This document shows positions 8,431-17,850 of a stretch of DNA of 64,000 nucleotides, in pieces. The first letter of the stretch is position 1, and each line of letters begins with the position of its first letter. This DNA comes from G965197715 sp965247615 (GTDB taxonomy: Bacteria; Chloroflexota; Dehalococcoidia; Lucifugimonadales; UBA1127). A program made the position numbers and the translations under genes. The DNA lies in the NCBI GenBank assembly GCA_965247615.1, contig OZ252022.1:2108001-2172000 (forward strand), given 5' to 3'. The notes beneath the pieces are model-generated. The model was not told where the DNA came from. It did no database searches and saw only the letters and a program-made list of their open reading frames with translations.

Positions 8431-10497
8431 ATGAATGAAAACGCCGCCTGGGCCATCCTCTTCCTCCCCTTGGCGTCCTTTCTTCTCATCACCCTGGTCA
8501 TTCGCCCCTTCTTCAGCAGGTATAGCTGGGCCGCCGGCTACGTCACCATCCTCGCAGTTGCCGGCTCCTTCGCCCTCTCCCTCTGGGCCGTTCAGTCCAC
8601 GATCGGCCATGAGGGCAAGCCCATCGGCTGGGACCTCCACCCCTGGATGACCGTGGGCTCCCTGGAGCTCCGCATCGGCATCATGATGGACCCCCTCACC
8701 GCCATCATGGCCGTTGTCGTCTCCAGCGTGAGCCTCATGGTGCAAATTTACTCACAAGGCTACATGCGCCAGAGCTCCGACGCCCTCGGCGCCGCCCCCG
8801 ACGGCCGCGGCTACGCCCGCTACTACGCCATCATGTCCCTCTTCACCGCCTCCATGCTCGGCCTCGTCATGGCCGGCAACATCATCCAGATCTTCCTCTT
8901 CTGGGAGTTGGTGGGCCTCTGCTCCTACCTCCTCATCGGCTTCTGGTACCACAGGCCCTCCGCGGCGCGGGCGGCCATCAAGGCCTTCGCCGTAACGCGG
9001 CTGGGAGACCTAGGATTCCTGGTCGCCATCCTCGCCCTCTTCTCATACCAGGACACATTCGCCGCCAACGGCCTGAACAGCATGGAAGTCCCCGATATCC
9101 AGGCCGCCGCCAAGGCGGGCCTCCTCGGCACGGCCGCCATCACCTGGATCGCCCTGGGCATCTTCGCCGGCGCCGTCGGCAAGTCCGCCCAGTTCCCCCT
9201 CCACATCTGGCTCCCGGACGCCATGGAGGGCCCCACCCCCGTCAGCGCCCTCATCCACGCGGCGACCATGGTCGCCGCCGGCGTCTTCCTCGTTGCCCGC
9301 TTCTTCCCCGCCTTCGAGGCCGCCCCCGACGCCATGACCGTCGTAGCCATCATCGGGGGATTCACCGCCGTCTTCGCCGCCTCCATGGGCCTCGTGATGT
9401 TTGACATCAAACGCGTCATCGCCTACTCCACCATCAGCCAGCTCGGCTACATGGTCCTGGCCCTGGGCATCGGCGCCTACTCCGTCGCCATCTTCCATCT
9501 CTTCACCCACGCCTTCTTCAAGGCCCTCCTCTTCCTCGGCTCCGGCAGCGTCAACCACGCCACCGGCACCTTCGACATGCGCTACATGGGTGGTCTCCGC
9601 CGCCACCAGCCCTGGACCTACGCCGCCTTCCTGCTCGCCTCCCTCAGCCTGGCCGGCATCTTTCCCTTGGCCGGCTTCTGGAGCAAGGACGAAATCCTGA
9701 CCGAGGCGTTTCACAGCGGCCTGCAGGGCGACTCGACAACAGCCGCCATCGTGTTCTTCCTGGCTCTCATAGCCGTCTTCATGACAGCCTTCTACATCTT
9801 CCGCGTGCTGTTCATGACCTTCCATGGCCAGTTCCGCGGCGGCATCGAAGCCGAGGAGGGCGCCCACGGCGGCGCTGTCGGCGCCGCCCGCGCCAACGAC
9901 CCCCACGATACCGCCGACCACGACGCGGGCGGCCACGGCCGCGTTCATCTCGCCGAGTCGCCCTGGGTCATGGTTGGCCCCATGCTCGTCCTCGCCGTCA
10001 TGTCCGTCGCCGCCGGCGCACTCGCCAGCCCCCCCGTGGCCCTGGGACCCATTCCCGCCCACTGGATATCCGAGTACCTCGTGCCCCCGCTCAGCGAGCA
10101 CGCCGAGGCACCCAGCGCCAACCTAGCCATCGCCGCACTTTCTCTGGTCGTCGCCGGCGCCGGCATCCTCGCCGCGTGGCTGCTCTACGGCGCACAACGC
10201 GTCAACGTGGAGCGCGTCACCATCCGCCCCTTGCACCGCCTCCTGAGCCGCAAGTACCACATGGACGACCTCGCCGAGAACCTCATCACATCCCGCGCCT
10301 TCTACCGCACCGGATGCGCCACCCTGGACTGGATCGACGGCAACGTCGTCGACGCCGCGGTGGACACCATCGGCTGGTTTGGCCGCAACATCGGCCGGGT
10401 CTTGGCCCAGCTTCAGACGGGCCAGCTGCAGGGCTACGGCGCAGCCATTGCCGCGGGCTTAGCCTTCATCGTCGCTGTCTATCTGATTTGGGGGTAA
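8431..10497 (+). CDS. nuoL: NADH-quinone oxidoreductase subunit L
   Basis: A 688-residue antiporter-like subunit (ND5) with about 16 helices. Signatures include FFWELVGLCSYLLIGFWY (about residue 156), the conserved Lys/His region GKSAQFPLHIWLPDAMEGPTP written in two parts around residues 250-270, and the THAFFKALLFLGSG helix. A soluble His/Asp-rich loop (about residues 470-510) and the C-terminal region that forms the lateral helix follow. It is the distal proton pump of the membrane arm. The ATG follows a weak ribosome site. Confidence 0.95.
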   Translation: MNENAAWAILFLPLASFLLITLVIRPFFSRYSWAAGYVTILAVAGSFALSLWAVQSTIGHEGKPIGWDLHPWMTVGSLELRIGIMMDPLTAIMAVVVSSVSLMVQIYSQGYMRQSSDALGAAPDGRGYARYYAIMSLFTASMLGLVMAGNIIQIFLFWELVGLCSYLLIGFWYHRPSAARAAIKAFAVTRLGDLGFLVAILALFSYQDTFAANGLNSMEVPDIQAAAKAGLLGTAAITWIALGIFAGAVGKSAQFPLHIWLPDAMEGPTPVSALIHAATMVAAGVFLVARFFPAFEAAPDAMTVVAIIGGFTAVFAASMGLVMFDIKRVIAYSTISQLGYMVLALGIGAYSVAIFHLFTHAFFKALLFLGSGSVNHATGTFDMRYMGGLRRHQPWTYAAFLLASLSLAGIFPLAGFWSKDEILTEAFHSGLQGDSTTAAIVFFLALIAVFMTAFYIFRVLFMTFHGQFRGGIEAEEGAHGGAVGAARANDPHDTADHDAGGHGRVHLAESPWVMVGPMLVLAVMSVAAGALASPPVALGPIPAHWISEYLVPPLSEHAEAPSANLAIAALSLVVAGAGILAAWLLYGAQRVNVERVTIRPLHRLLSRKYHMDDLAENLITSRAFYRTGCATLDWIDGNVVDAAVDTIGWFGRNIGRVLAQLQTGQLQGYGAAIAAGLAFIVAVYLIWG

Positions 10498-10504
10498 CGA
10501 CCAC

Positions 10505-11995
10505 GTGCTGACCGCCACGGTCTTCCTGCCCCTAGCCGGCGCCATCGTCATCGCCGCCCTGCTGCGCGGCTCTGCGGCGCGCGCCTTTGCCGTCGCCGTC
10601 GTTGCCCTCGACCTCGCCCTGGCGGTCCTCGTCTTCGCCAGCTACGACGCCCAGGCCGGCGGCTTCCAGCTCGCGGAAGTCTACGACGGCTGGATACCCC
10701 TCCTCGGCGATAGCTTCATCCGCTACTCCCTGGCCGTCGACGGCCTCAGCGCCCCCCTCGTCCTGCTGACGGGCATCCTGGGGGTGGCCGCCATCTTCTC
10801 CTCCTGGAGCATCAACCAGCGCCACAGCGAGTACTTCGCCTGGCTTCTCGTCCTCCAAACGGCCGTGATGGGCGTCTTCACCTCCCAGGACTTCATCCTC
10901 TTCTTCATCTTCTGGGAGCTGGAGCTCGTGCCCATGTTCTTCCTCATCTCCATCTGGGGCACCGGGCGCAAGCAATACTCAGCCATGAAGTTCCTCATCT
11001 TCACCTTCCTCGGCAGCGCCTTCATGCTCCTGGGCATCCTCGCCCTCTACTTCTCCGACGGCGTCGGCACCTTCGACATGATGCGGCTGGCCCGGATGGA
11101 CCTCACCACCCTCGCCCTACCCGCGCAGCTCGTCTTCGCACTCTTCTTCATCGGCTTCGCCGTCAAGCTGCCCGTCTGGCCCGTCCACACCTGGCTCCCC
11201 GACGCTCATACCGACGCCCCCACTGCCGTCAGCGTCATGCTCGCCGGCGTCCTCCTCAAGATGGGCGGCTACGGCCTCCTCCGCGTCAACGTCTCCATGT
11301 TCCCCGAAATTGCCCAGGGCGCCAGCCTCGCCCTGGCCGTCCTCGCCGCCGTCAACATCCTCTACGGCGCCATGGTCACCATGCGTCAGAGCGACCTCAA
11401 GCGTCTCATCGCGTACAGCAGCATCAGCCACATGGGGTACGTCCTCCTGGGTCTCTCCTCCGTCGGCGCCGTCGGCGCGGCCGCCACTGTGGGCCTCACC
11501 GGCGCCGCGATGCAGATGTTCACCCACGGCACCATCACCGGCCTCCTCTTCGTCATGGTCGGTCTCATCTATGACAGGACTCATACCCGCCACATCCCCG
11601 ACCTCGGCGGCCTCGCCAGCCGGATGCCCTTCGCCGCGGTGATGTTCGTCGTCGCCGGCCTCGCCTCCCTCGGCCTGCCGTCCACCAGCGGCTTCGTCTC
11701 CGAGCTCATGGTGTTCCTCGGCGCCTTCCCCGTCCACGGTTTCCTGACGGTCCTCGGCGTCATCGGCATCCTGCTCACCGCGGGCTATATCCTCTGGACC
11801 CTCCAGCGCAGCTTCTTTGGCCCCCAGCTGCCCCGCTGGGCCGGCCTCCGCGACGCCACCCTCGTCGAGGCCGTCGCCCCCGTTGTCCTCGTCATATCCA
11901 TCATGGCCGTCGGCCTCTACCCAGCAATCATCACCGACGTCTTCGGAGCAAGCATGGAGTCCCTCATCTCAGAGCGGTTCGTACAGCTGCGATAG
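10505..11995 (+). CDS. nuoM: NADH-quinone oxidoreductase subunit M
   Basis: A 496-residue antiporter-like subunit (ND4) with about 14 helices. Family features are FFIFWELELVPMFFLI with the essential Glu, VKLPVWPVHTWLPDAHT with the channel Lys region, and LIAYSSISHMGYVLLG. The start codon is GTG at 10505, eight bases after the nuoL stop. Size and order match the usual L-M-N arrangement. Confidence 0.95.
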   Translation: MLTATVFLPLAGAIVIAALLRGSAARAFAVAVVALDLALAVLVFASYDAQAGGFQLAEVYDGWIPLLGDSFIRYSLAVDGLSAPLVLLTGILGVAAIFSSWSINQRHSEYFAWLLVLQTAVMGVFTSQDFILFFIFWELELVPMFFLISIWGTGRKQYSAMKFLIFTFLGSAFMLLGILALYFSDGVGTFDMMRLARMDLTTLALPAQLVFALFFIGFAVKLPVWPVHTWLPDAHTDAPTAVSVMLAGVLLKMGGYGLLRVNVSMFPEIAQGASLALAVLAAVNILYGAMVTMRQSDLKRLIAYSSISHMGYVLLGLSSVGAVGAAATVGLTGAAMQMFTHGTITGLLFVMVGLIYDRTHTRHIPDLGGLASRMPFAAVMFVVAGLASLGLPSTSGFVSELMVFLGAFPVHGFLTVLGVIGILLTAGYILWTLQRSFFGPQLPRWAGLRDATLVEAVAPVVLVISIMAVGLYPAIITDVFGASMESLISERFVQLR

Positions 11996-11998
11996 ACC

Positions 11999-13507
11999 AT
12001 GACGCCAACCGACCTGTACCTCCTCACCCCAGAGATCAGCATGGTGGTCTTGGCCGCTGCCGTCGTGGCCCTTGACCTCCTGGGCGGTCGGCCGGGCCTC
12101 CTCACCGCCAAGGTCCTCTCCGGACTCCTCGTACCCGCCGCCCTTACTGCCATGCTCTGGGGCGAGGTCGCCGGGTGGTGGAGCCTCGCCGGCGGCTTGC
12201 CGGACCGCACCGCCGGTCAGGCCATCGTCGGCATCTACGGCACCCTGTCCGTCGACCACTTCGCCCTCTTCTTCAAGTTCCTCTTCATAGGCACGGCGGC
12301 CCTCGTCATCCTCGCCTCGGCCGGCGCTGAGGGGCGCATCCGACGCCTGCGGGCCGAGTACTATGCCCTCATCCTTCTCTCCACCACCGGCATGATGCTG
12401 CTGGCCGCCGGCACGGAGCTCATCACGCTGTACATCGGCCTGGAACTCTCCGCCCTGCCCATTGTCGCCCTGGTGGCCCTCATGGGAGACTCGCGCTCCG
12501 CGGAGGCCGGAATCAAGCTCCTCCTGCTCGGCGCCATCAGCTCTGCGGTGCTCCTTTACGGCATGGTGCTCACTTTCGGCTTCACCGGTACCACCCACCT
12601 GGCAGACATCGCCGCGCGAGTTGTTCCCGGCGGCAGTCCCTTCGGCGAGCCCCTCCTCCTCCTCGCAATCGTCCTCATCGTCGCCGGCTTCGGCTTCAAG
12701 ATCGCCGCAGTGCCATTCCAGATGTGGGTCCCCGACGTGTACGAGGGCGCGCCCACACCCATCACCGCCTACCTCTCCGTCGCCAGCAAGGCGGCTGGGT
12801 TCGCCGTGCTGCTCCGCGTCTTCTACACCGCCTTTGGCAACCTGCAACTGGACTGGGGGCTCCTCTTCGCCGCCATCGCCACCGCCTCCATGACCGTCGG
12901 CAACCTGGTGGCCGTCGCCCAGACCAACATCAAGAGGCTCCTCGGCTACAGCACCATCGCCCACGCGGGCTACATCCTCGTCGGTCTGGCCGCCGTCGCC
13001 GCGCGCGCCGACGACGCACCGGGCATCGGCCCCAACACCCTCGTCTTCTACCTCGTCGGCTACGCCTTCACCAACCTGGCCGCCTTCACCGCCATCATCG
13101 CCATCACCAACAAGACCGGCAGCGAGACCATCGCCAGCTTCTCCGGCATGGGCCAACGCGCGCCCTTCCTCGCCCTCGTCCTGTCCATCGGCCTCGTCTC
13201 CCTGACCGGCATCCCCCCCACGGTCGGCTTCATGGCCAAGCTGTTCATCTTTAGCGCCGCCGTTAACGCCGACCTCGCCTGGCTGGCCCTCGTGGGCCTG
13301 ATCAACAGTATCGTCTCCGCCTACTACTACCTCCGCGTCGTTCGGATCATGTACCTGGAAGCGCCCGCATCCGGGGAGCCCATAGCGCCGCCCCTCCTCC
13401 TGCGCTTTGCCGTCGCCTTCTCCGCCCTCGGCGTGCTTGTTCTGGGCATCTGGCCAAGCGCCCTGCTGTCCATCGCGGAGCAGGCGGCCCGGGTGCTTCT
13501 CGCCTAG
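11999..13507 (+). CDS. nuoN: NADH-quinone oxidoreductase subunit N
   Basis: A 502-residue antiporter-like subunit (ND2) with about 14 helices. It shows LYIGLELSALPIVALVAL (about residues 142-159), FKIAAVPFQMWVPDVYEG with the channel Lys, and LLGYSTIAHAGYILVG. Last gene of the complex I operon; the next gene, nadK, has its own -10-like element. No nuoE, nuoF or nuoG is present on either side of the cluster. Confidence 0.95.
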   Translation: MTPTDLYLLTPEISMVVLAAAVVALDLLGGRPGLLTAKVLSGLLVPAALTAMLWGEVAGWWSLAGGLPDRTAGQAIVGIYGTLSVDHFALFFKFLFIGTAALVILASAGAEGRIRRLRAEYYALILLSTTGMMLLAAGTELITLYIGLELSALPIVALVALMGDSRSAEAGIKLLLLGAISSAVLLYGMVLTFGFTGTTHLADIAARVVPGGSPFGEPLLLLAIVLIVAGFGFKIAAVPFQMWVPDVYEGAPTPITAYLSVASKAAGFAVLLRVFYTAFGNLQLDWGLLFAAIATASMTVGNLVAVAQTNIKRLLGYSTIAHAGYILVGLAAVAARADDAPGIGPNTLVFYLVGYAFTNLAAFTAIIAITNKTGSETIASFSGMGQRAPFLALVLSIGLVSLTGIPPTVGFMAKLFIFSAAVNADLAWLALVGLINSIVSAYYYLRVVRIMYLEAPASGEPIAPPLLLRFAVAFSALGVLVLGIWPSALLSIAEQAARVLLA

Positions 13508-13640
13508 TGTCCCGCGGCGCCATCCACCGGAGTTCCAACAACGCTGCCCAGGTCAGCGGGAAATCGACCAAGTCCAGGAGCGGAACCCGGTGTATTATCC
13601 TCTTACGGCCATTCCACAAACCCACGGTAGATAGCGAAAA

Positions 13641-14498
13641 ATGAGCTCCACCGGCATCGTCTACAGTCCCTGGGTCCCAGGCGCCGACCAGATCGCCAAC
13701 ACCCTTGCTCGCCGCGTCAGCCGCGATGACGGAGCATGGGTCGCCTCGCTCCTCGACGTGGAAGGCAAGGCGGCCCTCCCCGCGGACACCGGCCTCCTCG
13801 TCACCGTCGGCGGCGACGGCACCATCCTGCGCGTCGTGCGCGCCACCGCCCCATCCGAAGTCCCCCTCGTCGGCGTGAACATGGGCCGCGTCGGCTTCAT
13901 GACCGAGCTCTCCGCCGCCGAAGCACCGGACCGCATCGCCGCATACGCCCGCGGCGAAGGCTGGCTGGAAGAACGTACCTTGCTCGAGGCCCAAATCCTA
14001 TCCGCCGGCGCCCACAGTCCAGACCCCGCCAAGAAGGCCGGCCTCCTCCTTGGCTTGAATGAAGCCGTCGTCGGCTCCCGCGGCCTGGCCCGTCTGGTCC
14101 ACGTCGACGTCTGCGTGGACGGTCACCTCGTCGCCACCTACTCCTGCGACGCCGTAGTCGTGGCCACCGCCACCGGCAGCACCGGCTACGCCCTCTCCGC
14201 GGGAGGTCCCATCCTCTACGGCGAGTCCCAGTCTCTCCTCATCAAGCCCGTCTCACCGCAGCTCAGCCTGAATTCGGCCCTCGTCCTCCATCCCGACCGC
14301 GTCGTAGAGATGACCACCCGGACCAACGGCCAGGCCGCCCTCTGCGTCGACGGCTTCGTCGACGTAGACCTGGCCCATGGCGACGTCGTCCGCGTCCAGC
14401 GAAGCCCCCACACCGCGCGCTTCCTGCGCTCCGACCCTCGCCCCCGGCTACCTGAGGCCCTGACCCAGCGCCTCGGCTCGCCCCCTAGGTCCACCTAG
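13641..14498 (+). CDS. nadK: NAD kinase
   Basis: A 285-residue cytosolic enzyme that phosphorylates NAD to NADP. Motifs: the catalytic GGDGT (about residue 56), NMGRVGFMTEL, and the glycine-rich ATGSTGYALSAGGP (about residues 176-189). The family is also called PpnK. TATTAT at 13593-13598 may be its -10. The position right after the nuo operon is probably incidental. The N-terminal nucleotide-fold half is compact, as in many bacterial versions. Confidence 0.93.
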   Translation: MSSTGIVYSPWVPGADQIANTLARRVSRDDGAWVASLLDVEGKAALPADTGLLVTVGGDGTILRVVRATAPSEVPLVGVNMGRVGFMTELSAAEAPDRIAAYARGEGWLEERTLLEAQILSAGAHSPDPAKKAGLLLGLNEAVVGSRGLARLVHVDVCVDGHLVATYSCDAVVVATATGSTGYALSAGGPILYGESQSLLIKPVSPQLSLNSALVLHPDRVVEMTTRTNGQAALCVDGFVDVDLAHGDVVRVQRSPHTARFLRSDPRPRLPEALTQRLGSPPRST

Positions 14499-14663
14499 CA
14501 CTCGCCAGGCGCGCTCCTACGTTCAGAGGCTCAGCCCGCTGCCACGATACGGACGCTGTGTCCCTGCCCCTTCGAGGGTCGGGGGCTGACAAATCAATCT
14601 GGCGGAGACCCCTGCCGCCCAATACACTGTTAATCGGCGGCAACCCAGCCATCACGCAAGGAG

Positions 14664-15361
14664 GTGCAGATAGAAGTCACCAGGCACGAACCGGGGATGT
14701 TCCGTTGGGCCGACCTCGCTACGCCGGACGTAGCAGGCTCCAAGAAGTTCTACACCGAGCTCCTGGAGGTTGACTCCACCGACGTGGTGGCCGGACCGGA
14801 CGCCTTCTACACCATCCTCAACAAGAACGGCAGGTCCACCTGCGCCATCTACCAGATGGACGAAGAGATGCAGCAGATGATGCGGGGTCAGGCCGCCTGG
14901 CACAGCTACTTCACGGTGGAGAGCGCGGACGACGCCTTCTCCGTCTCGCAGCCCAAGAGCGAGATCGGCGCCCAGATCTTCGGCGAACCCGGCGCCCTCG
15001 CATGGAACGAGCTCTATACCCACGACACGGACGACGCCGAAAGTTCTACGCCGGCCTCTTTGGCTGGTCCGCCAACAAGACTGCCTCTGCGGACGGCGGA
15101 GACTACGTCGAGTACAAGCTCGGCGGCAAGTCGGCCGCGGGGATGATGGCCATCCGCAAGGAGTGGGGCGAGGTCCCCGCCTACTGGGCCATATACCTCG
15201 CCGTCGCCGACCTGAACGCCTCCAGGGACCGGGCGAAGAAGCTCGGCGCCAGGGAGATCACGCCCATGCTGGAGGTCCCGGACGTTGGCAGGTTTATCTT
15301 CATCCAGGACCCGAAGGGCGCCTACGTCACCATGATCCAAATCACACGCGGCGCAGCCTAG
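14664..15361 (+). pseudogene. Two-domain VOC (glyoxalase-like) protein, frameshifted
   Basis: Two vicinal-oxygen-chelate domains in tandem. The first half (from GTG 14664 or ATG 14697) contains TPDVAGSKKFYTELL; the second half, in the next frame from about 15040, contains KFYAGLFGW and ends in the typical FIFIQDPKGAYVTMIQ. The frames join at GCCGAAAGTTC (15037-15046): one more A in the run at 15040-15042 would give an unbroken protein of about 232 residues reading TDDAEKFYAGLFGW. So the gene is broken by a one-base loss, or the base is a sequence error. AAGGAGG at 14657-14663 overlaps the GTG and does not settle the start. Function of the family member is unknown. Confidence 0.7.
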
Positions 15362-15439
15362 CCACACGGCCGCCCCACTGCTCCGCCGCGCTCCCGGCGC
15401 TGGTGCGACCAGGCAACCGGGACCGGCGCCGCTTCACAA

Positions 15440-17086
15440 CTATGAAGCGGCGCGCTCCTCGCCTGTCGGTCCCTCCGCGGCTTCCGGCGCGGTCCCAGGT
15501 TGCGGGGATGCTTCCGGTTCCTGTGGCGGTTGGGGTGCCGGGGGCGACTGGGGCGGCGGCGGCTCCGGTCGGCTTGGCCGCCGGGCGCTCGCACGGGCCG
15601 CGTAGCGCCTGGCCAGGTAAATGCCGCCGGCGCCCACCAGTATCACGGGGCTGAATACCGCTAGCCAGATGACGACCACCGTCGCCGCCCGCCCAACAAC
15701 CGAAAGGGCGCGCACGGCCTCCTTGGTGGTGCCGCCCACGTCCCACCCACCAACAATGAATCTCTCCGCCTCCGTCACCCTCACGGAGATTCCATCGCTG
15801 CCGGACACTCTGCCCGCGTCGCTCGTGGCGCTGACCCTCAGCGTCACCCTGTACGCGGAGGGTCGGTAGTCGGTGAACGTGTGCTCAACCTCTATCCGCG
15901 TCGCCCCCTCCTCAACTGCCCCCTGCTGCGTGGGCGACCCGTCGCCAAATTCCCACGCATACTCGTAGTCCTGCAGCTCCGCTGGCCTCGTGAATGAGGC
16001 ACTGTACACCTGCTTGTCACCCTCCTCCACCGTCCGGGCGTCGCCGGCGAACACCTCGATCTCGGGCACCCGGCTCACCGACACCAGCAGGCTGTCGCTC
16101 CCCTCAGCCAGCCCGCCCTCGCCCGAGCCCGTGAGCGTGACTGTCGCGATGTACGGCGAGTCCAGATCATCGTTGTACGTGTGGCTGACCGTGGCTGTCA
16201 CGCGTCCCCCGCCCAAAACTGGCGCGCTGCCGGCGCCCCTCAGAGTCGTGCCATCGCCGAAGTCCCAGACAAACGAGAAATCACCTATGTCCCGCGGCGC
16301 GTTGAACATCGCCCGGAACCGCTTCGCGTCTCCAACTCTGACGGCGCTGTCGGGTCCGGCGTCCACCTGGAGCGCCGCGGGCGCGAGCCGTAGGAATACC
16401 TCGATGAGCGAAAACGCCGCAGTCTGCCGCAGGAAGTTCAGCCGACCCTGAGTCTCTTCGATCCGCTCCTGAAGCGCAGCGATCTCTTTCTGGACAAGGA
16501 GGGCATCCTCCACGTCCTCCGCCCGTTCCAGAAAGGACAGCAACCGCACCTCCGTGGCCCGCATGCTCACCAGCCGCGCCTCGCTGTCTACGAACTCGTC
16601 GGTAACGTCCTGGCTCGTCACCGCGCGGGATTCCGTATCGAGCGCCATCCCCTCCAACCGGCTGAAAGCCTCCTCAAGCAAATGGGCCGGCACCCGGATA
16701 GCTATCGACCCGCTGTGCCTCGACGACCGGTCCGAGCTCACCACCCAGCCACCAAACTCGCTGGCAACGTCCGCCGCCCTGTCGATGGACGCCGCCACGT
16801 CGCCCACCACCAGCGACAATCGCGCCGTGTGCACGATGATCCGGTTCTGCGCAAAGGACGCCAGCTGCGCCCTGGCGGCGCCGTCCTCAGCCCCAATGAC
16901 CAGAAGTGGCGCCGACGTGGGTTGGACCGCCGGCCGCTCTCCTGCAGGCACTGCCTGCTCCGCGGGGGCCGCGGGGCGCGGCTGTTGGGGGGCACTAGCA
17001 CTATTTTCCACGCTGCCGGCGCAACCCCAGACCACTGTTGCCAGCACTGCCGCCAAAGCCAAGAGCGCCCCAACACGCAGCTTCAT
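15440..17086 (-). CDS. DUF4349 lipoprotein with two PKD domains and C-terminal membrane helix
   Basis: A 548-residue envelope protein. The N-terminus is a lipoprotein signal with lipobox ending VVWGC (Cys near residue 22), followed by a Pro/Ala-rich linker. Residues about 75-240 are a DUF4349 domain (IIVHTARLSLVVGDVAAS, a predicted coiled coil around ALLVQKEIAALQERIEETQ). Two PKD-like Ig folds follow, marked by FVWDFGDGTT and YEYAWEFGDGSPTQQG, then a hydrophobic helix (about 465-490) and a Pro-rich tail. AGGAGGG precedes the ATG. DUF4349 proteins usually end after the transmembrane helix; the PKD insertion between domain and helix is unusual. Role unknown. Confidence 0.8.
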   Translation of the reverse strand: MKLRVGALLALAAVLATVVWGCAGSVENSASAPQQPRPAAPAEQAVPAGERPAVQPTSAPLLVIGAEDGAARAQLASFAQNRIIVHTARLSLVVGDVAASIDRAADVASEFGGWVVSSDRSSRHSGSIAIRVPAHLLEEAFSRLEGMALDTESRAVTSQDVTDEFVDSEARLVSMRATEVRLLSFLERAEDVEDALLVQKEIAALQERIEETQGRLNFLRQTAAFSLIEVFLRLAPAALQVDAGPDSAVRVGDAKRFRAMFNAPRDIGDFSFVWDFGDGTTLRGAGSAPVLGGGRVTATVSHTYNDDLDSPYIATVTLTGSGEGGLAEGSDSLLVSVSRVPEIEVFAGDARTVEEGDKQVYSASFTRPAELQDYEYAWEFGDGSPTQQGAVEEGATRIEVEHTFTDYRPSAYRVTLRVSATSDAGRVSGSDGISVRVTEAERFIVGGWDVGGTTKEAVRALSVVGRAATVVVIWLAVFSPVILVGAGGIYLARRYAARASARRPSRPEPPPPQSPPAPQPPQEPEASPQPGTAPEAAEGPTGEERAAS

Positions 17087-17850
17087 TTCTTATGCCCTCC
17101 TGAACGTCGCCGAGTCTCAATCATACTACCCACACCGCATAGACCCGGAAAGCTGCGCGCTGGTTCCCGTCTCGCGGCCAGCGCGGGCCGCATCGGCGGC
17201 ACGTAGCCGCACCGCCCCAACGCCGCGCCGGGCGGCCGTACGGTCGCGGGCCCTGCCCAACCGATCCGCCAACGCCCCCTCTGGCGTATTCTATTGAAAG
17301 TGTGCCATCGCCCGGTAACCGCTTCGGTCGGCAGGGCCATGCTATACTGCAACCAGCAAGCCTGATGGACGGTCAATGAATGGGACCCCAAACGGCTGAG
17401 GCAGACGCCCGCGCGCCCCACCTCCACTGGCGATGGCGGCGTCCCTTCCTGGGATCAGACCGCGGCTGCGGTACGCCGTGCGCTGGGGCTCTGTACGTTG
17501 GCCCTCCCTCGGCGCCGCTTTCGTGTTGAATCTCGCGCCGGTCGCCGCGGCACGTGGCCAACTTGGGCTCCACCCTGTCCCCCAAATCCTTGCAGAGAAC
17601 CCCTTCCAACCGGCATGCCGAAAGGACAATGCCCCGGCGCACTCTTTCCACCGCGTTCCCCATCCCCGCGGCCACCCCATGCAGAGCCCCCTGGGTTGAA
17701 CGAATAGCCGTAGAAGTTTCAAGATCGCGCAGGGAATGAGACCTGTATACTGCCCTATGTGCGGAAGAGCCCGAGGACCATTGGAGCGGGTCGGGCCGCC
17801 TCCCTTGACGTGGGGTCGATAATGCTGCCTGCGATTGCGAGAGGCCAACG
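17087..17850. other. Long intergenic region without a supported gene
   Basis: These 760 bases lie between divergent genes. Open frames cross it on both strands but none has a ribosome site, a recognisable domain, or codon use like the neighbours. TATACT-like hexamers occur near 17341 and 17747 and could be promoter parts. I see no tRNA or clear hairpin. Confidence 0.4.

Noticed and set aside
15037..15046. Programmed frameshift in the VOC gene
   Set aside because: No slippery heptamer with downstream structure and no such case known in the family; a deletion in a homopolymer explains it more simply.
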